Source: Duganella sp. BJB476
Lineage (GTDB): Bacteria > Pseudomonadota > Gammaproteobacteria > Burkholderiales > Burkholderiaceae_D
DNA length: 64,000 nucleotides
Assembly: GCF_003416895.1 (NCBI RefSeq)
Contig: NZ_QVIO01000008.1
Location: forward strand, 62,001 to 126,000
Reading direction: 5' to 3'
This document shows positions 1 to 7,881 of this stretch, in pieces. The translations under genes were made by a program, and so were the position numbers. The notes under the pieces were generated by a model that made no database searches, had not been told where the DNA came from, and saw only the letters and a list, made by a program, of their open reading frames with translations. Each line of letters begins with the position of its first letter. Position 1 is the first letter of the stretch.

Positions 1-516
1 CAGCTCGACTACGCGGTGACCGTGACCGACGCCGCCGGCAACCCGGCCGCCGGCATCAAGCTGACCAGTTCGGTGCGCCCGCGCTACTACTACAAGGGCC
101 AACTGTACTTTGTCGGCACCACCGGCCCGTGGGTGCTCGACCTCTCCGGCGCCAACCCGCTGCCGCTCGCCTGCGCCAACGAGGACGTCAACAGTGATAA
201 CATCATGCAGCCGGGCGAAGACCTGAACCAGGACGGAACATTGACTCCGGGCAACGGTACCGTCGCCGTGACACCGACCGCGACCACCGACGTCAACGGC
301 CAGGCCGTGGTGTCGCTGACGTATGCGCGCGACCACGCCAACTGGATCGATGTGGTGCTGACCATCCGCGGCCAGGTGTCGGGCACCGAGGCGCTGTATA
401 CTACCCACACCAGGCTGCCCTATTTGGGGACCGACTTCACGACGGTGGGGACGCCGCCGCCGGGCCGGTACAGTCCGTACGGCATCGACGTGACGTCCTG
501 TACCAATACAAATTAA
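1..516 (+). CDS. Ig-like domain surface/secreted protein, C-terminal part (5' truncated by window)
   Basis: The reading frame is open from the first base, so the true start lies outside the window; about 171 C-terminal residues are visible. The early part (AVTVTDAAGNPAAGIKL) looks like a strand of a bacterial Ig-like (invasin/BIG_1 type) domain, with a second such segment near VTPTATTDVNGQAVVSLTY. Between them lies an Asp/Asn-rich stretch with the pattern D-x-N-x-D and DLNQDGTLTPG, which resembles EF-hand or dockerin-type calcium loops. No membrane anchor or sorting signal is visible at the C-terminus, and a lone Cys sits near the end. It ends 12 bp before the aroKB start on the same strand. 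In related genomes type IV pilus genes commonly precede aroK, so a role in the pilus or cell surface is possible but is only inference. Confidence 0.6.
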   Translation, partial: QLDYAVTVTDAAGNPAAGIKLTSSVRPRYYYKGQLYFVGTTGPWVLDLSGANPLPLACANEDVNSDNIMQPGEDLNQDGTLTPGNGTVAVTPTATTDVNGQAVVSLTYARDHANWIDVVLTIRGQVSGTEALYTTHTRLPYLGTDFTTVGTPPPGRYSPYGIDVTSCTNTN

Positions 517-528
517 TACCGGGGTTCA

Positions 529-2172
529 ATGCAAAATGTGTTTCTAGTCGGCCTGATGGGGGCAGGAAAAACCACCATCGGCCGCATCCTGGCGCGCAAG
601 CTGGGACTGAAGTTTGTCGATTCCGACCACGAGATCGAGGCCCGCACCGGCGCCTCGATCCCGTGGATTTTTGAAATCGAGGGCGAACAGAGCTTCCGGC
701 GACGGGAGGCGGACGTGATCCGCGAGCTGACCGCCCAGCCCGACCTGGTGCTGGCCACCGGCGGCGGCGCCATCCTGAATCCGGACAACCGCGCCTACCT
801 GCAGCAGCGCGGCACGGTGATCTACCTGCGCGCCACCGTCAACAGCATCCTGCAGCGCACCGCGCACGACAAGAACCGGCCGCTGTTGCAAACGGCCGAT
901 CCGCGCAAAAAACTCGAAGAATTGATGGCGATCCGTGATCCTTTGTACATGGAAATTGCCGATATCGTCATCGATACCGGCCGACCTAACGTACAATCGA
1001 TGGTTCAATCCATCCTGACCCAGCTGGAAACCCGGGCTTGCGTAGCCTCGCCCAACTGCGTCACACAAGCCGAACCATCGATGAACGAAGAATCCACCAT
1101 CCTGTTAAATGTCGAGCTGGGCGAGCGCAGCTATCCCATCTCGATCGGCCCGGCGCTGCTGCAAGACGGCATGCTGCTGGCCCGTCACGTCAACGGCGAC
1201 AAGGTCGCCATCGTCACCAACACCACCGTCGCACCGCTGTACCTGGAGCGCGTCGAGGCCGGCTTGCGCCAGGCCGGCAAGCAGGTCACGTCCATCGTGC
1301 TGCCGGACGGCGAGGAGCACAAGAACTGGTCCAGCCTGATGCTGATCTTCGATGCGCTGCTGGCCGCCAAGGCCGACCGCAAGACCACGCTGATCGCCCT
1401 GGGCGGCGGCGTCATCGGCGACCTGACCGGCTACGCGGCCGCCAGCTATATGCGCGGCGTCGATTTCATCCAGGTGCCGACCACCTTGCTGTCGCAGGTC
1501 GATTCCTCGGTGGGCGGCAAGACCGGCATCAACCATCCGCTGGGCAAGAACATGATAGGCGCGTTCTACCAGCCGCGCGCGGTGATCGCCGATACCTCGA
1601 CCCTGGAAACCCTGCCGGCGCGCGAGCTGTCGGCCGGGCTGGCCGAGGTCATCAAGCACGGCGCCATCATCGACGCCGCCTTCTTCGACTGGATCGAGGC
1701 CAACATCGGCAAGCTGATGGCGCGCGACAAGGGCGCGCTGGCCTACGCCATCGCCCGCTCGTGCGAGATCAAGTCCGACGTGGTGCGCCAGGACGAACGC
1801 GAAGGCGGCCTGCGCGCCATCCTGAATTTCGGCCACACCTTCGGCCACGCCATCGAGAACGGCCTGGGCTACGGCGAGTGGCTGCACGGCGAAGCCGTCG
1901 GCTGCGGCATGGTGATGGCGGCCGACCTGTCGCACCGCATGGGCCTGGTCGACGCGGCCACCGTGGCGCGCATGCGTGCGCTGGTGGTGGCCGCCGGCCT
2001 GCCGGTCAAGGCGCCCGACCTGGGCACCGAGCGTTGGCTGGAGCTGATGGAGGTCGACAAGAAGAACGAGGGCGGCGCCATCAAGTTCATCCTGCTCAAA
2101 CCGCTGGGTGCGCCAAGCATCACCAACGCGCCGCAAGAGCTGCTGCTGGCCACGCTGGCCGCCAGCATTTAA
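529..2172 (+). CDS. aroKB: Bifunctional shikimate kinase / 3-dehydroquinate synthase (in-frame AroK-AroB fusion)
   Basis: A single 547-residue frame covers two shikimate-pathway enzymes. Residues 1-170 are shikimate kinase: P-loop GLMGAGKTT (8-16), DSD (31-33) for Mg/shikimate, and GGG (78-80). Residues 185-547 are 3-dehydroquinate synthase, which uses NAD and zinc to close the first cyclic intermediate: the NAD-binding GGGVIGD begins at 292 and the zinc ligands lie in NFGHTFGH (433-440). No stop separates the two, and the linker is short and polar. An ATG at 1081 (residue 185) is exactly where a free AroB would begin, but I see no Shine-Dalgarno sequence before it. Separate translation from that ATG is therefore possible but weakly supported. 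Both domains are full length. dgt follows 12 bp downstream. A sequencing error that removed a stop cannot be excluded from one read of the sequence. Confidence 0.9.
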   Translation: MQNVFLVGLMGAGKTTIGRILARKLGLKFVDSDHEIEARTGASIPWIFEIEGEQSFRRREADVIRELTAQPDLVLATGGGAILNPDNRAYLQQRGTVIYLRATVNSILQRTAHDKNRPLLQTADPRKKLEELMAIRDPLYMEIADIVIDTGRPNVQSMVQSILTQLETRACVASPNCVTQAEPSMNEESTILLNVELGERSYPISIGPALLQDGMLLARHVNGDKVAIVTNTTVAPLYLERVEAGLRQAGKQVTSIVLPDGEEHKNWSSLMLIFDALLAAKADRKTTLIALGGGVIGDLTGYAAASYMRGVDFIQVPTTLLSQVDSSVGGKTGINHPLGKNMIGAFYQPRAVIADTSTLETLPARELSAGLAEVIKHGAIIDAAFFDWIEANIGKLMARDKGALAYAIARSCEIKSDVVRQDEREGGLRAILNFGHTFGHAIENGLGYGEWLHGEAVGCGMVMAADLSHRMGLVDAATVARMRALVVAAGLPVKAPDLGTERWLELMEVDKKNEGGAIKFILLKPLGAPSITNAPQELLLATLAASI

Positions 2173-2184
2173 GCGGGGAGCGCC

Positions 2185-3321
2185 ATGCTGCCCGACGAAT
2201 TCCTCGCCCCCTACGCGGCCCATTCGGCGGGCGGCGTGGGGCGCCGCTTCGACGAAACGGCGCACGCCTCGCGCAGCCAGTTCCAGCGCGACCGCGACCG
2301 CATCATCCATTCCTCGGCCTTCCGCCGGCTGGAATACAAGACCCAGGTGTTCCTCAACCACGAGGGCGACCTGTTCCGCACCCGGCTGACGCACAGCCTG
2401 GAAGTGGCGCAGGTGGGCCGCTCGCTGGCGCGCAACCTGCGGCTGAACGAAGACCTGGTGGAAGCCATCTCGCTGGCGCACGACCTGGGCCACACGCCGT
2501 TCGGCCACGTCGGCCAGGACGTGCTCAACGAATGCATGCAGGACCACGGCGGCTTCGAGCACAACCTGCAAAGCCTGCGCGTGGTCGACGAGCTGGAAGA
2601 ACACTACGGCGCCTACAACGGCCTGAACCTGATGTTCGAAACCCGCGAGGGCATCCTCAAGCACTGCTCGCTGAACAATGCGCGCTTGCTGGGGCCGGTG
2701 GCGCAGCGCTTCATCGACCGCACCCAGCCGTCGCTGGAGGCGCAGCTGACCAACCTCGCCGACGAGATCGCCTACAACAGCCACGATATCGACGACGGCC
2801 TGCGTTCCGGCCTGATCACCATCGAGCAGCTGGAGCAGGTGGAGTTTTTTGCGCGGCTGTGGCGCGATGTGCAGGTGACCTTCCCTGGCTTGTCTGGCCG
2901 CCGCGCGATCTATGAAACCTTGCGCCGCCTGATCACCGCGCTGGCCGACGATCTGATCGCCACCTCCAGCGCGCTGCTGGCCGACGCCGCGCCCAAGAGC
3001 ATCGACGAGGTGCGCGCGGCGCCGCCGCTGATACGCTTCTCCGATCCGATGCGCAAGGACGCGACCGAGCTCAAGCGCTTCCTGCGCGAGAATCTCTACC
3101 GTCACTACAAGGTCAACCGCATGCGGGTCAAGGCCAGCCGCATCGTGCGCGAGCTGTACCATGCCTTCATGGCCGAACCGGTGCTGCTGCCGCCGGATTA
3201 CCAGGACAAATCGGGCGACGTTGGCAAGCAGGCGCGCAAGATCGCCGACTACATCGCCGGCATGACCGACCGCTACGCCATCCGCGAACACCGCCGCCTG
3301 TTCTCGCTCGACGAGCTTTGA
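2185..3321 (+). CDS. dgt: Deoxyguanosinetriphosphate triphosphohydrolase-like protein
   Basis: The product is a 378-residue HD-domain enzyme of the dGTPase family, which cleaves dNTPs to the nucleoside plus tripolyphosphate and so affects nucleotide pools. The HD metal site is visible: RLTHSLEVAQ supplies the first His and LAHDLGHTPFGH the His-Asp pair, with a further conserved region around FEHNLQSLR. The start ATG is preceded by GGGGAG at good spacing and lies 12 bp after the aroKB stop, so the genes are probably co-transcribed. Its length matches the short dGTPase-like subfamily rather than the roughly 500-residue E. coli Dgt, so the preferred substrate is uncertain. Confidence 0.93.
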   Translation: MLPDEFLAPYAAHSAGGVGRRFDETAHASRSQFQRDRDRIIHSSAFRRLEYKTQVFLNHEGDLFRTRLTHSLEVAQVGRSLARNLRLNEDLVEAISLAHDLGHTPFGHVGQDVLNECMQDHGGFEHNLQSLRVVDELEEHYGAYNGLNLMFETREGILKHCSLNNARLLGPVAQRFIDRTQPSLEAQLTNLADEIAYNSHDIDDGLRSGLITIEQLEQVEFFARLWRDVQVTFPGLSGRRAIYETLRRLITALADDLIATSSALLADAAPKSIDEVRAAPPLIRFSDPMRKDATELKRFLRENLYRHYKVNRMRVKASRIVRELYHAFMAEPVLLPPDYQDKSGDVGKQARKIADYIAGMTDRYAIREHRRLFSLDEL

Positions 3322-3376
3322 GTGGGCTCAATCGTGCGGTCTTGAGCACCAACAGTGTTCGGCGCATGATGGCTCG

Positions 3377-3820
3377 ATGGACGAGCAAATCACCCAACTG
3401 GATCGGCGCCTGACCTCGGTCGAGGTCGAGGTTGCCTCGCTTGCAGCGGAGGCGTTGGCGGCACGCGGCCAGTCCGTTACCAAGGAAGACATGGCAAAAC
3501 TGGACGGCCGGGTCGCCGTCATCCAATCCAATTACGCGACGAAGGAAGACTTGGTCCAGTTGGAAGCTCGCGTGACTGTAATTCAGTCCAACTACGTGAC
3601 GAAGGAGGATGTGGCACTGCTGGAAGCGCGGGTCGCCGTGATTCAGTCCAATTACGTAACGAAAGAGGATCTGGCCGCAGTGGACAGTAAGCTCTGCGAA
3701 AAAATTGCCGCGCTAAGGTTGGATATCTCCGAGCTTGAGAGCCGCATGGTGCGCTGGTCCTTCGCTACCATCCTCACCGTTTCCGGCGTGGTGGTGGCGG
3801 TCGTCAAGGTCTGGCCTTAA
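3377..3820 (+). CDS. Coiled-coil protein with 20-residue tandem repeats and C-terminal membrane anchor
   Basis: This is a 147-residue protein of unknown function. It begins with a heptad-like segment, then carries about three and a half copies of a 20-residue unit with consensus VIQSNYVTKEDLxxLEARV, encoded by a 60-bp DNA repeat between about 3475 and 3690. A hydrophobic segment of about 20 residues (roughly WSFATILTVSGVVVAVVKVW) ends the protein and should anchor it in the inner membrane. The architecture resembles short DUF1640/CCDC90-type coiled-coil proteins, but I do not recognise the family with certainty. There is no clear ribosome binding site. The stop codon overlaps the mutY stop on the other strand by 4 bp. 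The repeats are conserved in protein but carry synonymous changes, which suggests they are maintained rather than newly made. Confidence 0.65.
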   Translation: MDEQITQLDRRLTSVEVEVASLAAEALAARGQSVTKEDMAKLDGRVAVIQSNYATKEDLVQLEARVTVIQSNYVTKEDVALLEARVAVIQSNYVTKEDLAAVDSKLCEKIAALRLDISELESRMVRWSFATILTVSGVVVAVVKVWP

Positions 3821-4947
3821 AACATCCTTTGCTGCGCGGCCTTGCTGTCGCCTACCAGTTCCAGCAGCAGTTTCTTGATCGGCGCCGGTAGCGGGGCGTC
3901 GGGGATTTTGGCGGCGTCGTACCAGACGTGGCCGGATTCGGCGGCCATCGTCAGGCGGCGCGCCAAGGTCACGCGGTAGGGCGCGATGTGCAGCTTGTAG
4001 TGGGTGAACACATGCGTCACCGTCGACAGCCGCTCGTGCGATTCCATCTCGCCGAATTTGCTCACCGCCAGCATCAGCGCGGCATCATCGACTGCTTCCA
4101 CTTCATCGTCCTCGGCCAGCAGATGGCCATCCAACTCCGGCAGCGACAACAAACCGCCCCAGATGCCGCTTGGCGGACGCTGCTCCAGCAGCACCTGGCC
4201 GCCGTCGATAATCGCCAGCATCACCGCATGCTTTTCCGGGCTGGCCTTCTTCGGCTTGCGCACCGGCAGATCCTTGGTGCGGTTGCTGGAAAACGCCACG
4301 CAGCGCGGCTGCATCGGACAACGTTCGCACGACGGACTGCTGCGCGTGCACAAGGTCGCACCCATGTCCATCAAGCCCTGCGTGTACGATTCGATGCCTT
4401 GCTCAGGCAGCAGCGCCTCGGCGCGGCGCCACATCGCCTCCTCGGTCTTGCGCTCGCCGGGATAGGTGTCGATGCCGAACACGCGCGCGAACACGCGCTT
4501 GACGTTGCCGTCCATGATGGCCGCCCGCGTGCCGCTGGAAAACGCCGAGATCGCCGCCGCCGTCGAACGGCCGATGCCGGGCAAGTCCGCCAACAGCAGC
4601 GGATCGGACGGAAACACGCCGTCATACTCCGCCACCACGCGCTGCGCGCACTTGTGCAGGTTGCGCGCGCGAGTGTAGTAGCCCAGGCCGCTCCACTGCG
4701 CCATCACATCCTCGACCGGCGCTGAAGCCAGATCGCGCAGGGTAGGGAAGCGTTCCAGGAAGCGCGCGTAATAACCCAGTACCGCCGACACCTGCGTCTG
4801 CTGCAACATGATTTCCGACAGCCAGATCAGATACGCATCGCGCGTGTTCTGCCACGGCAGCACATGGCGCCCATGCACTTTTTGCCAGCCGATCAGATCG
4901 GCCGAAAAACTGGGATCTGCAAAATTCTCTACTGCTACAACTTTCAT
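3817..4947 (-). CDS. mutY: A/G-specific adenine glycosylase MutY
   Basis: The product is a 376-residue glycosylase that removes adenine mispaired with 8-oxoguanine. Visible features in order: the catalytic Glu in SEIMLQQTQV, the helix-hairpin-helix LPGIGRSTAAAI, the catalytic Asp in AIMDGNVKRV, a four-cysteine iron-sulfur loop with the exact C-x6-C-x2-C-x5-C spacing (CTRSSPSCERCPMQPRC), and a C-terminal NUDIX-like 8-oxoG recognition domain (PPSGIWGGLLSLPE). AGGA lies 5 bases before the ATG. It is the last gene of a minus-strand run mutM - dynamin-like GTPase - mutY, with a 14-bp gap to the GTPase gene. Confidence 0.97.
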   Translation of the reverse strand: MKVVAVENFADPSFSADLIGWQKVHGRHVLPWQNTRDAYLIWLSEIMLQQTQVSAVLGYYARFLERFPTLRDLASAPVEDVMAQWSGLGYYTRARNLHKCAQRVVAEYDGVFPSDPLLLADLPGIGRSTAAAISAFSSGTRAAIMDGNVKRVFARVFGIDTYPGERKTEEAMWRRAEALLPEQGIESYTQGLMDMGATLCTRSSPSCERCPMQPRCVAFSSNRTKDLPVRKPKKASPEKHAVMLAIIDGGQVLLEQRPPSGIWGGLLSLPELDGHLLAEDDEVEAVDDAALMLAVSKFGEMESHERLSTVTHVFTHYKLHIAPYRVTLARRLTMAAESGHVWYDAAKIPDAPLPAPIKKLLLELVGDSKAAQQRMF

Positions 4948-4961
4948 TCTTTTCCTAAACT

Positions 4962-6893
4962 CTAAGCTGCGGCGTCCAGCGCCACGAATTCCGCGTTGAT
5001 GGCGATGCTGATCTGCCCCGCCAATTCATTGAGCCGCGCCTTCTGCGCCTCCAGCTCCTGCTGGCTGCCTTCAAACGCGTCGATTTTCTGTTCCAGGCTG
5101 TCGGTCGCATCGTGGATGCGCTGGATCGACGCCAGCCGGTGTTTCAACTGATCCTTATGCTGGCGGATCTGTGCCTCCAGCGGCGCCATGATCACCTTCA
5201 GCCAGGCCTCCGCATCGTTGTTGGCGGCGCGGAAGCAGCCGCGCACGCGCGAGGCGATGGTGTCGAAGAACTTCTCCATCAACACCACGCGGCTGGTGGT
5301 CAGCAAGGTCGCCGTGCCGAACTGCTTGTAGTAGATCGCCTCGATGGACGCGATCTCCTCGCGGTAATGCTCCAGCGAAAACGGCATCGGCAAGGCCAGG
5401 GTCAGCCCATGCTCGTTGGAGAAGCGGCGGTACATCACGCCCATCATCTCGCTGATCTCCACGGTCTTGTGCTCGGCCGCGTCGAGGCTGGCGCGGATGC
5501 GTTCGAAGTAGTTGCGCACCGCCTCGCGCACGCCGGTGAAGAAGCGGCTGCGCTGCATCTCCTGGCGCACCTGTTCGATATCGTCGCGCACGATGTCCAT
5601 GCCCATGTTGGTGTACAGCTCGGTGGACAGGCGCGTGAACACGGCGCGCGTGGCCTGCAGCTTGAACAGGCTGGCGTCGAACTCTTTTTTCTCGACGTCG
5701 ATGCGGCGCATCATGTGGGCGATCACGCTTTGGTTCTTGCCGCGCAAACCCTTCAGCTCATGCAGCTGTTCGACCACGCCGCGGCTGCGCGCGTTCACCA
5801 TCGCCAGCTGCGCCGCGCTCAGCGCCTGCAATTCCTCGCTCAGCTGCTTGCGCACGATTTCCTTCTTGGCCGGAATCAGCTCGTTGAACAGCGCGCCTTC
5901 CAGCGTCTGCAGGCGGCTGCGCTCCAGCAGCGCCGGGTCCTGGTTGATCTTGGCCACCAGCGCCTTCTGCGCCGACACCGGGAACACCTGGCGCGGCTCC
6001 AGCGCCAGCACGTGCGCCACGTTGGCCTGCTGGCGTTCGATCTCGATATTGATCTCGGCCTCGCTGCGCAACTCGTCCCACATGCTGTCGATCTTGTTGA
6101 GCACCACCAGCCGCCCCGCGCCGGCGCCGATGTGGTTGCGCCAGACTTCGATATCGCTCTTGGTCACGCCGGTGTCGGCGGCCAGGATGAACAGCACCGC
6201 GTGCGCGTTCGGGATCAGGTTCAGCGTCAATTCCGGCTCGGTGCCGATGGCGTTCAGGCCCGGCGTGTCGAGGATCACCAGGCCTTGCTTCAACAGCGGA
6301 TGCGGGAAGTTGATGATCGCATGGCGCCACAGCGAAATCTCGACCAGGCCGGCATCATCCAGCGTGACCGGCATGTCGGGATCGTCCTCGTCGTACAGGC
6401 CGTAGCGCTTGGCTTCCTCCACCGGCACGTGGCGCGTCATGCTGACCTGCTTGAACACCTCGTGCATGTCGGCGCCGGCGTCCAGGTTCAGCGGCAGCAC
6501 GGTCCAGGCGGCGGGCTGGTCGCGGTAATCGCTGGTGGACAGGTTCTCGGCCCGCGTCTCGATCGGCAGCAGGCGGATCGACGGCGCGAAGCTGGCGTCG
6601 TACATCAACTCGGTCGGGCACATGGTGGTGCGGCCGGCGGCGGACGGCAGGATGCGTTGGCCGTAGTCGGCAAAGAAAATGGCGTTGATCAGCTCCGATT
6701 TGCCGCGCGAGAATTCGGCGACGAAGGCCACCGACAATTTATCGTCGGCCAGCCGCGCCAAGGTGCGCACGATGCGCTGGTCGGTGGCGGCGTCGGTCAG
6801 GGACGCGCCAGCAACCCAGGATTGATAATCTTTCAACGCCGTGACGACGCCTTGCCGCCAGGCGCTGTATTGCTCGAAATCCCTGACCATCAT
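4962..6893 (-). CDS. Dynamin-like GTPase
   Basis: This is a 643-residue large GTPase of the bacterial dynamin-like group. The nucleotide-binding motifs are all present: P-loop EFSRGKSELINA, G2 TTMCPTE, G3 LDTPGLNAIG and G4 LNKID. The middle and C-terminal parts are long helical regions rich in Glu, Gln and Arg, as expected for a dynamin stalk; the last 60 residues look like coiled coil. No transmembrane helix is obvious. Family members bind or remodel membranes, but the substrate here is unknown. The ATG has AAGGG six bases upstream, and this site overlaps the end of mutM. The 9-bp gap to mutM and 14-bp gap to mutY argue for one transcript, linking the GTPase to oxidative-damage repair genes by position only. 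Confidence 0.85.
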   Translation of the reverse strand: MMVRDFEQYSAWRQGVVTALKDYQSWVAGASLTDAATDQRIVRTLARLADDKLSVAFVAEFSRGKSELINAIFFADYGQRILPSAAGRTTMCPTELMYDASFAPSIRLLPIETRAENLSTSDYRDQPAAWTVLPLNLDAGADMHEVFKQVSMTRHVPVEEAKRYGLYDEDDPDMPVTLDDAGLVEISLWRHAIINFPHPLLKQGLVILDTPGLNAIGTEPELTLNLIPNAHAVLFILAADTGVTKSDIEVWRNHIGAGAGRLVVLNKIDSMWDELRSEAEINIEIERQQANVAHVLALEPRQVFPVSAQKALVAKINQDPALLERSRLQTLEGALFNELIPAKKEIVRKQLSEELQALSAAQLAMVNARSRGVVEQLHELKGLRGKNQSVIAHMMRRIDVEKKEFDASLFKLQATRAVFTRLSTELYTNMGMDIVRDDIEQVRQEMQRSRFFTGVREAVRNYFERIRASLDAAEHKTVEISEMMGVMYRRFSNEHGLTLALPMPFSLEHYREEIASIEAIYYKQFGTATLLTTSRVVLMEKFFDTIASRVRGCFRAANNDAEAWLKVIMAPLEAQIRQHKDQLKHRLASIQRIHDATDSLEQKIDAFEGSQQELEAQKARLNELAGQISIAINAEFVALDAAA

Positions 6894-6902
6894 GTTCTGC
6901 CC

Positions 6903-7736
6903 TTATTTTTGGCAATTCACACAGTAGAACGTGGACCGTTGCCCCTGCTTGATCTGCCGTATCGGCGCCGCGCATACCTTGCAGGGGACGCCTGCACGAT
7001 CATAGACGAAATAACTCTGCTGAAAATACCCGGATTGTCCGTTGACGCTAATAAAATCGCGCAGCGTGCTGCCGCCCTGGACGATGGCCTCGGCCAGGAT
7101 CTCGCGCACGGCCTGCGCCAGCTTGTCGTAGCGGGCCAGACTGATGCGTTTGGCCGGCGTCTTCGGGTTGATGCCGGCGCGGAACAAGCTTTCCGAAGCA
7201 TAAATATTGCCGACGCCGACAACGATATCGCCCGCCAGCAGCACCTGCTTGACGGGCGCGCTGCGCTGCCGGGTTTGATCGTACAGCAATTTGCCGCTGA
7301 AGCCAGCCTCCAGCGGCTCCACGCCCAGTTCGCGCAGCAGCACGTGGTGTTCCAGCAGGCCGTCGGCGTCGTCGTGCCACAGCACGGCGCCGAAGCGGCG
7401 CGGGTCCTTCATGCGTAGCACGCGCAGGCCGTCCGGAGTCTCGACCACGAGATCAAAATGATCATGTTTTTCCGGCTCGATATCGGACGGCATGATCCGC
7501 AGGTGGCCCGACATGCCGAGGTGGATGATCAGCGTGCCATGGTCAAAGTGCAGCAGCAGGTATTTGCCGCGGCGGCCGGTGCGCAGCACCTGGTGGCCGG
7601 CCAGCAGCTGCGGCAGCTGCGCCGGAAACGGCCAGCGCAAGCCTTCGCGGCGCAGCACCACCTGATGCACGGTGCGTCCCTCGATATGCGGCGCAACGCC
7701 GCGCCGGGTGACTTCAACTTCTGGTAATTCTGGCAT
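6903..7736 (-). CDS. mutM: Formamidopyrimidine-DNA glycosylase MutM (Fpg)
   Basis: The product is a 277-residue bifunctional glycosylase/AP lyase that excises 8-oxoguanine and formamidopyrimidines. The N-terminus MPELPEVE carries the catalytic Pro2 (after Met removal) and Glu3. The C-terminus has the zinc finger with C-x2-C-x16-C-x2-C spacing (CKVC...CVNC). Full length for the family. It is the first gene of the mutM-GTPase-mutY run and is divergent from the TPR lipoprotein gene, with 145 bp between the two starts that must hold both promoters. Confidence 0.97.
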   Translation of the reverse strand: MPELPEVEVTRRGVAPHIEGRTVHQVVLRREGLRWPFPAQLPQLLAGHQVLRTGRRGKYLLLHFDHGTLIIHLGMSGHLRIMPSDIEPEKHDHFDLVVETPDGLRVLRMKDPRRFGAVLWHDDADGLLEHHVLLRELGVEPLEAGFSGKLLYDQTRQRSAPVKQVLLAGDIVVGVGNIYASESLFRAGINPKTPAKRISLARYDKLAQAVREILAEAIVQGGSTLRDFISVNGQSGYFQQSYFVYDRAGVPCKVCAAPIRQIKQGQRSTFYCVNCQK

Positions 7737-7881
7737 CTGGCTCGCAAACAGTCGAAATAATGAGGCGGCTGACTCTGGTCGTGGCGGAATATTTGGTTAC
7801 ACTAGTCAAAAGACGCAATCGGTGTGTTGCGCGTAAAATCCGATGCATCTGTACCTTTTGCCGACTTGCCAGGATCTTCCC

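Noticed and set aside
1038..2915. 625-codon plus-strand frame overlapping aroKB and dgt
   Set aside because: Arg/Ala/Pro-rich product without domain features, in the shadow frame of two clear genes.
1105..3291. 728-codon minus-strand frame opposite aroB and dgt
   Set aside because: Typical antisense frame of GC-rich DNA; the plus-strand genes have clear motifs and ribosome sites.
5112..7418. 768-codon plus-strand frame opposite the dynamin-like GTPase and mutM
   Set aside because: His/Arg/Gln-rich shadow; the minus-strand genes are well supported.
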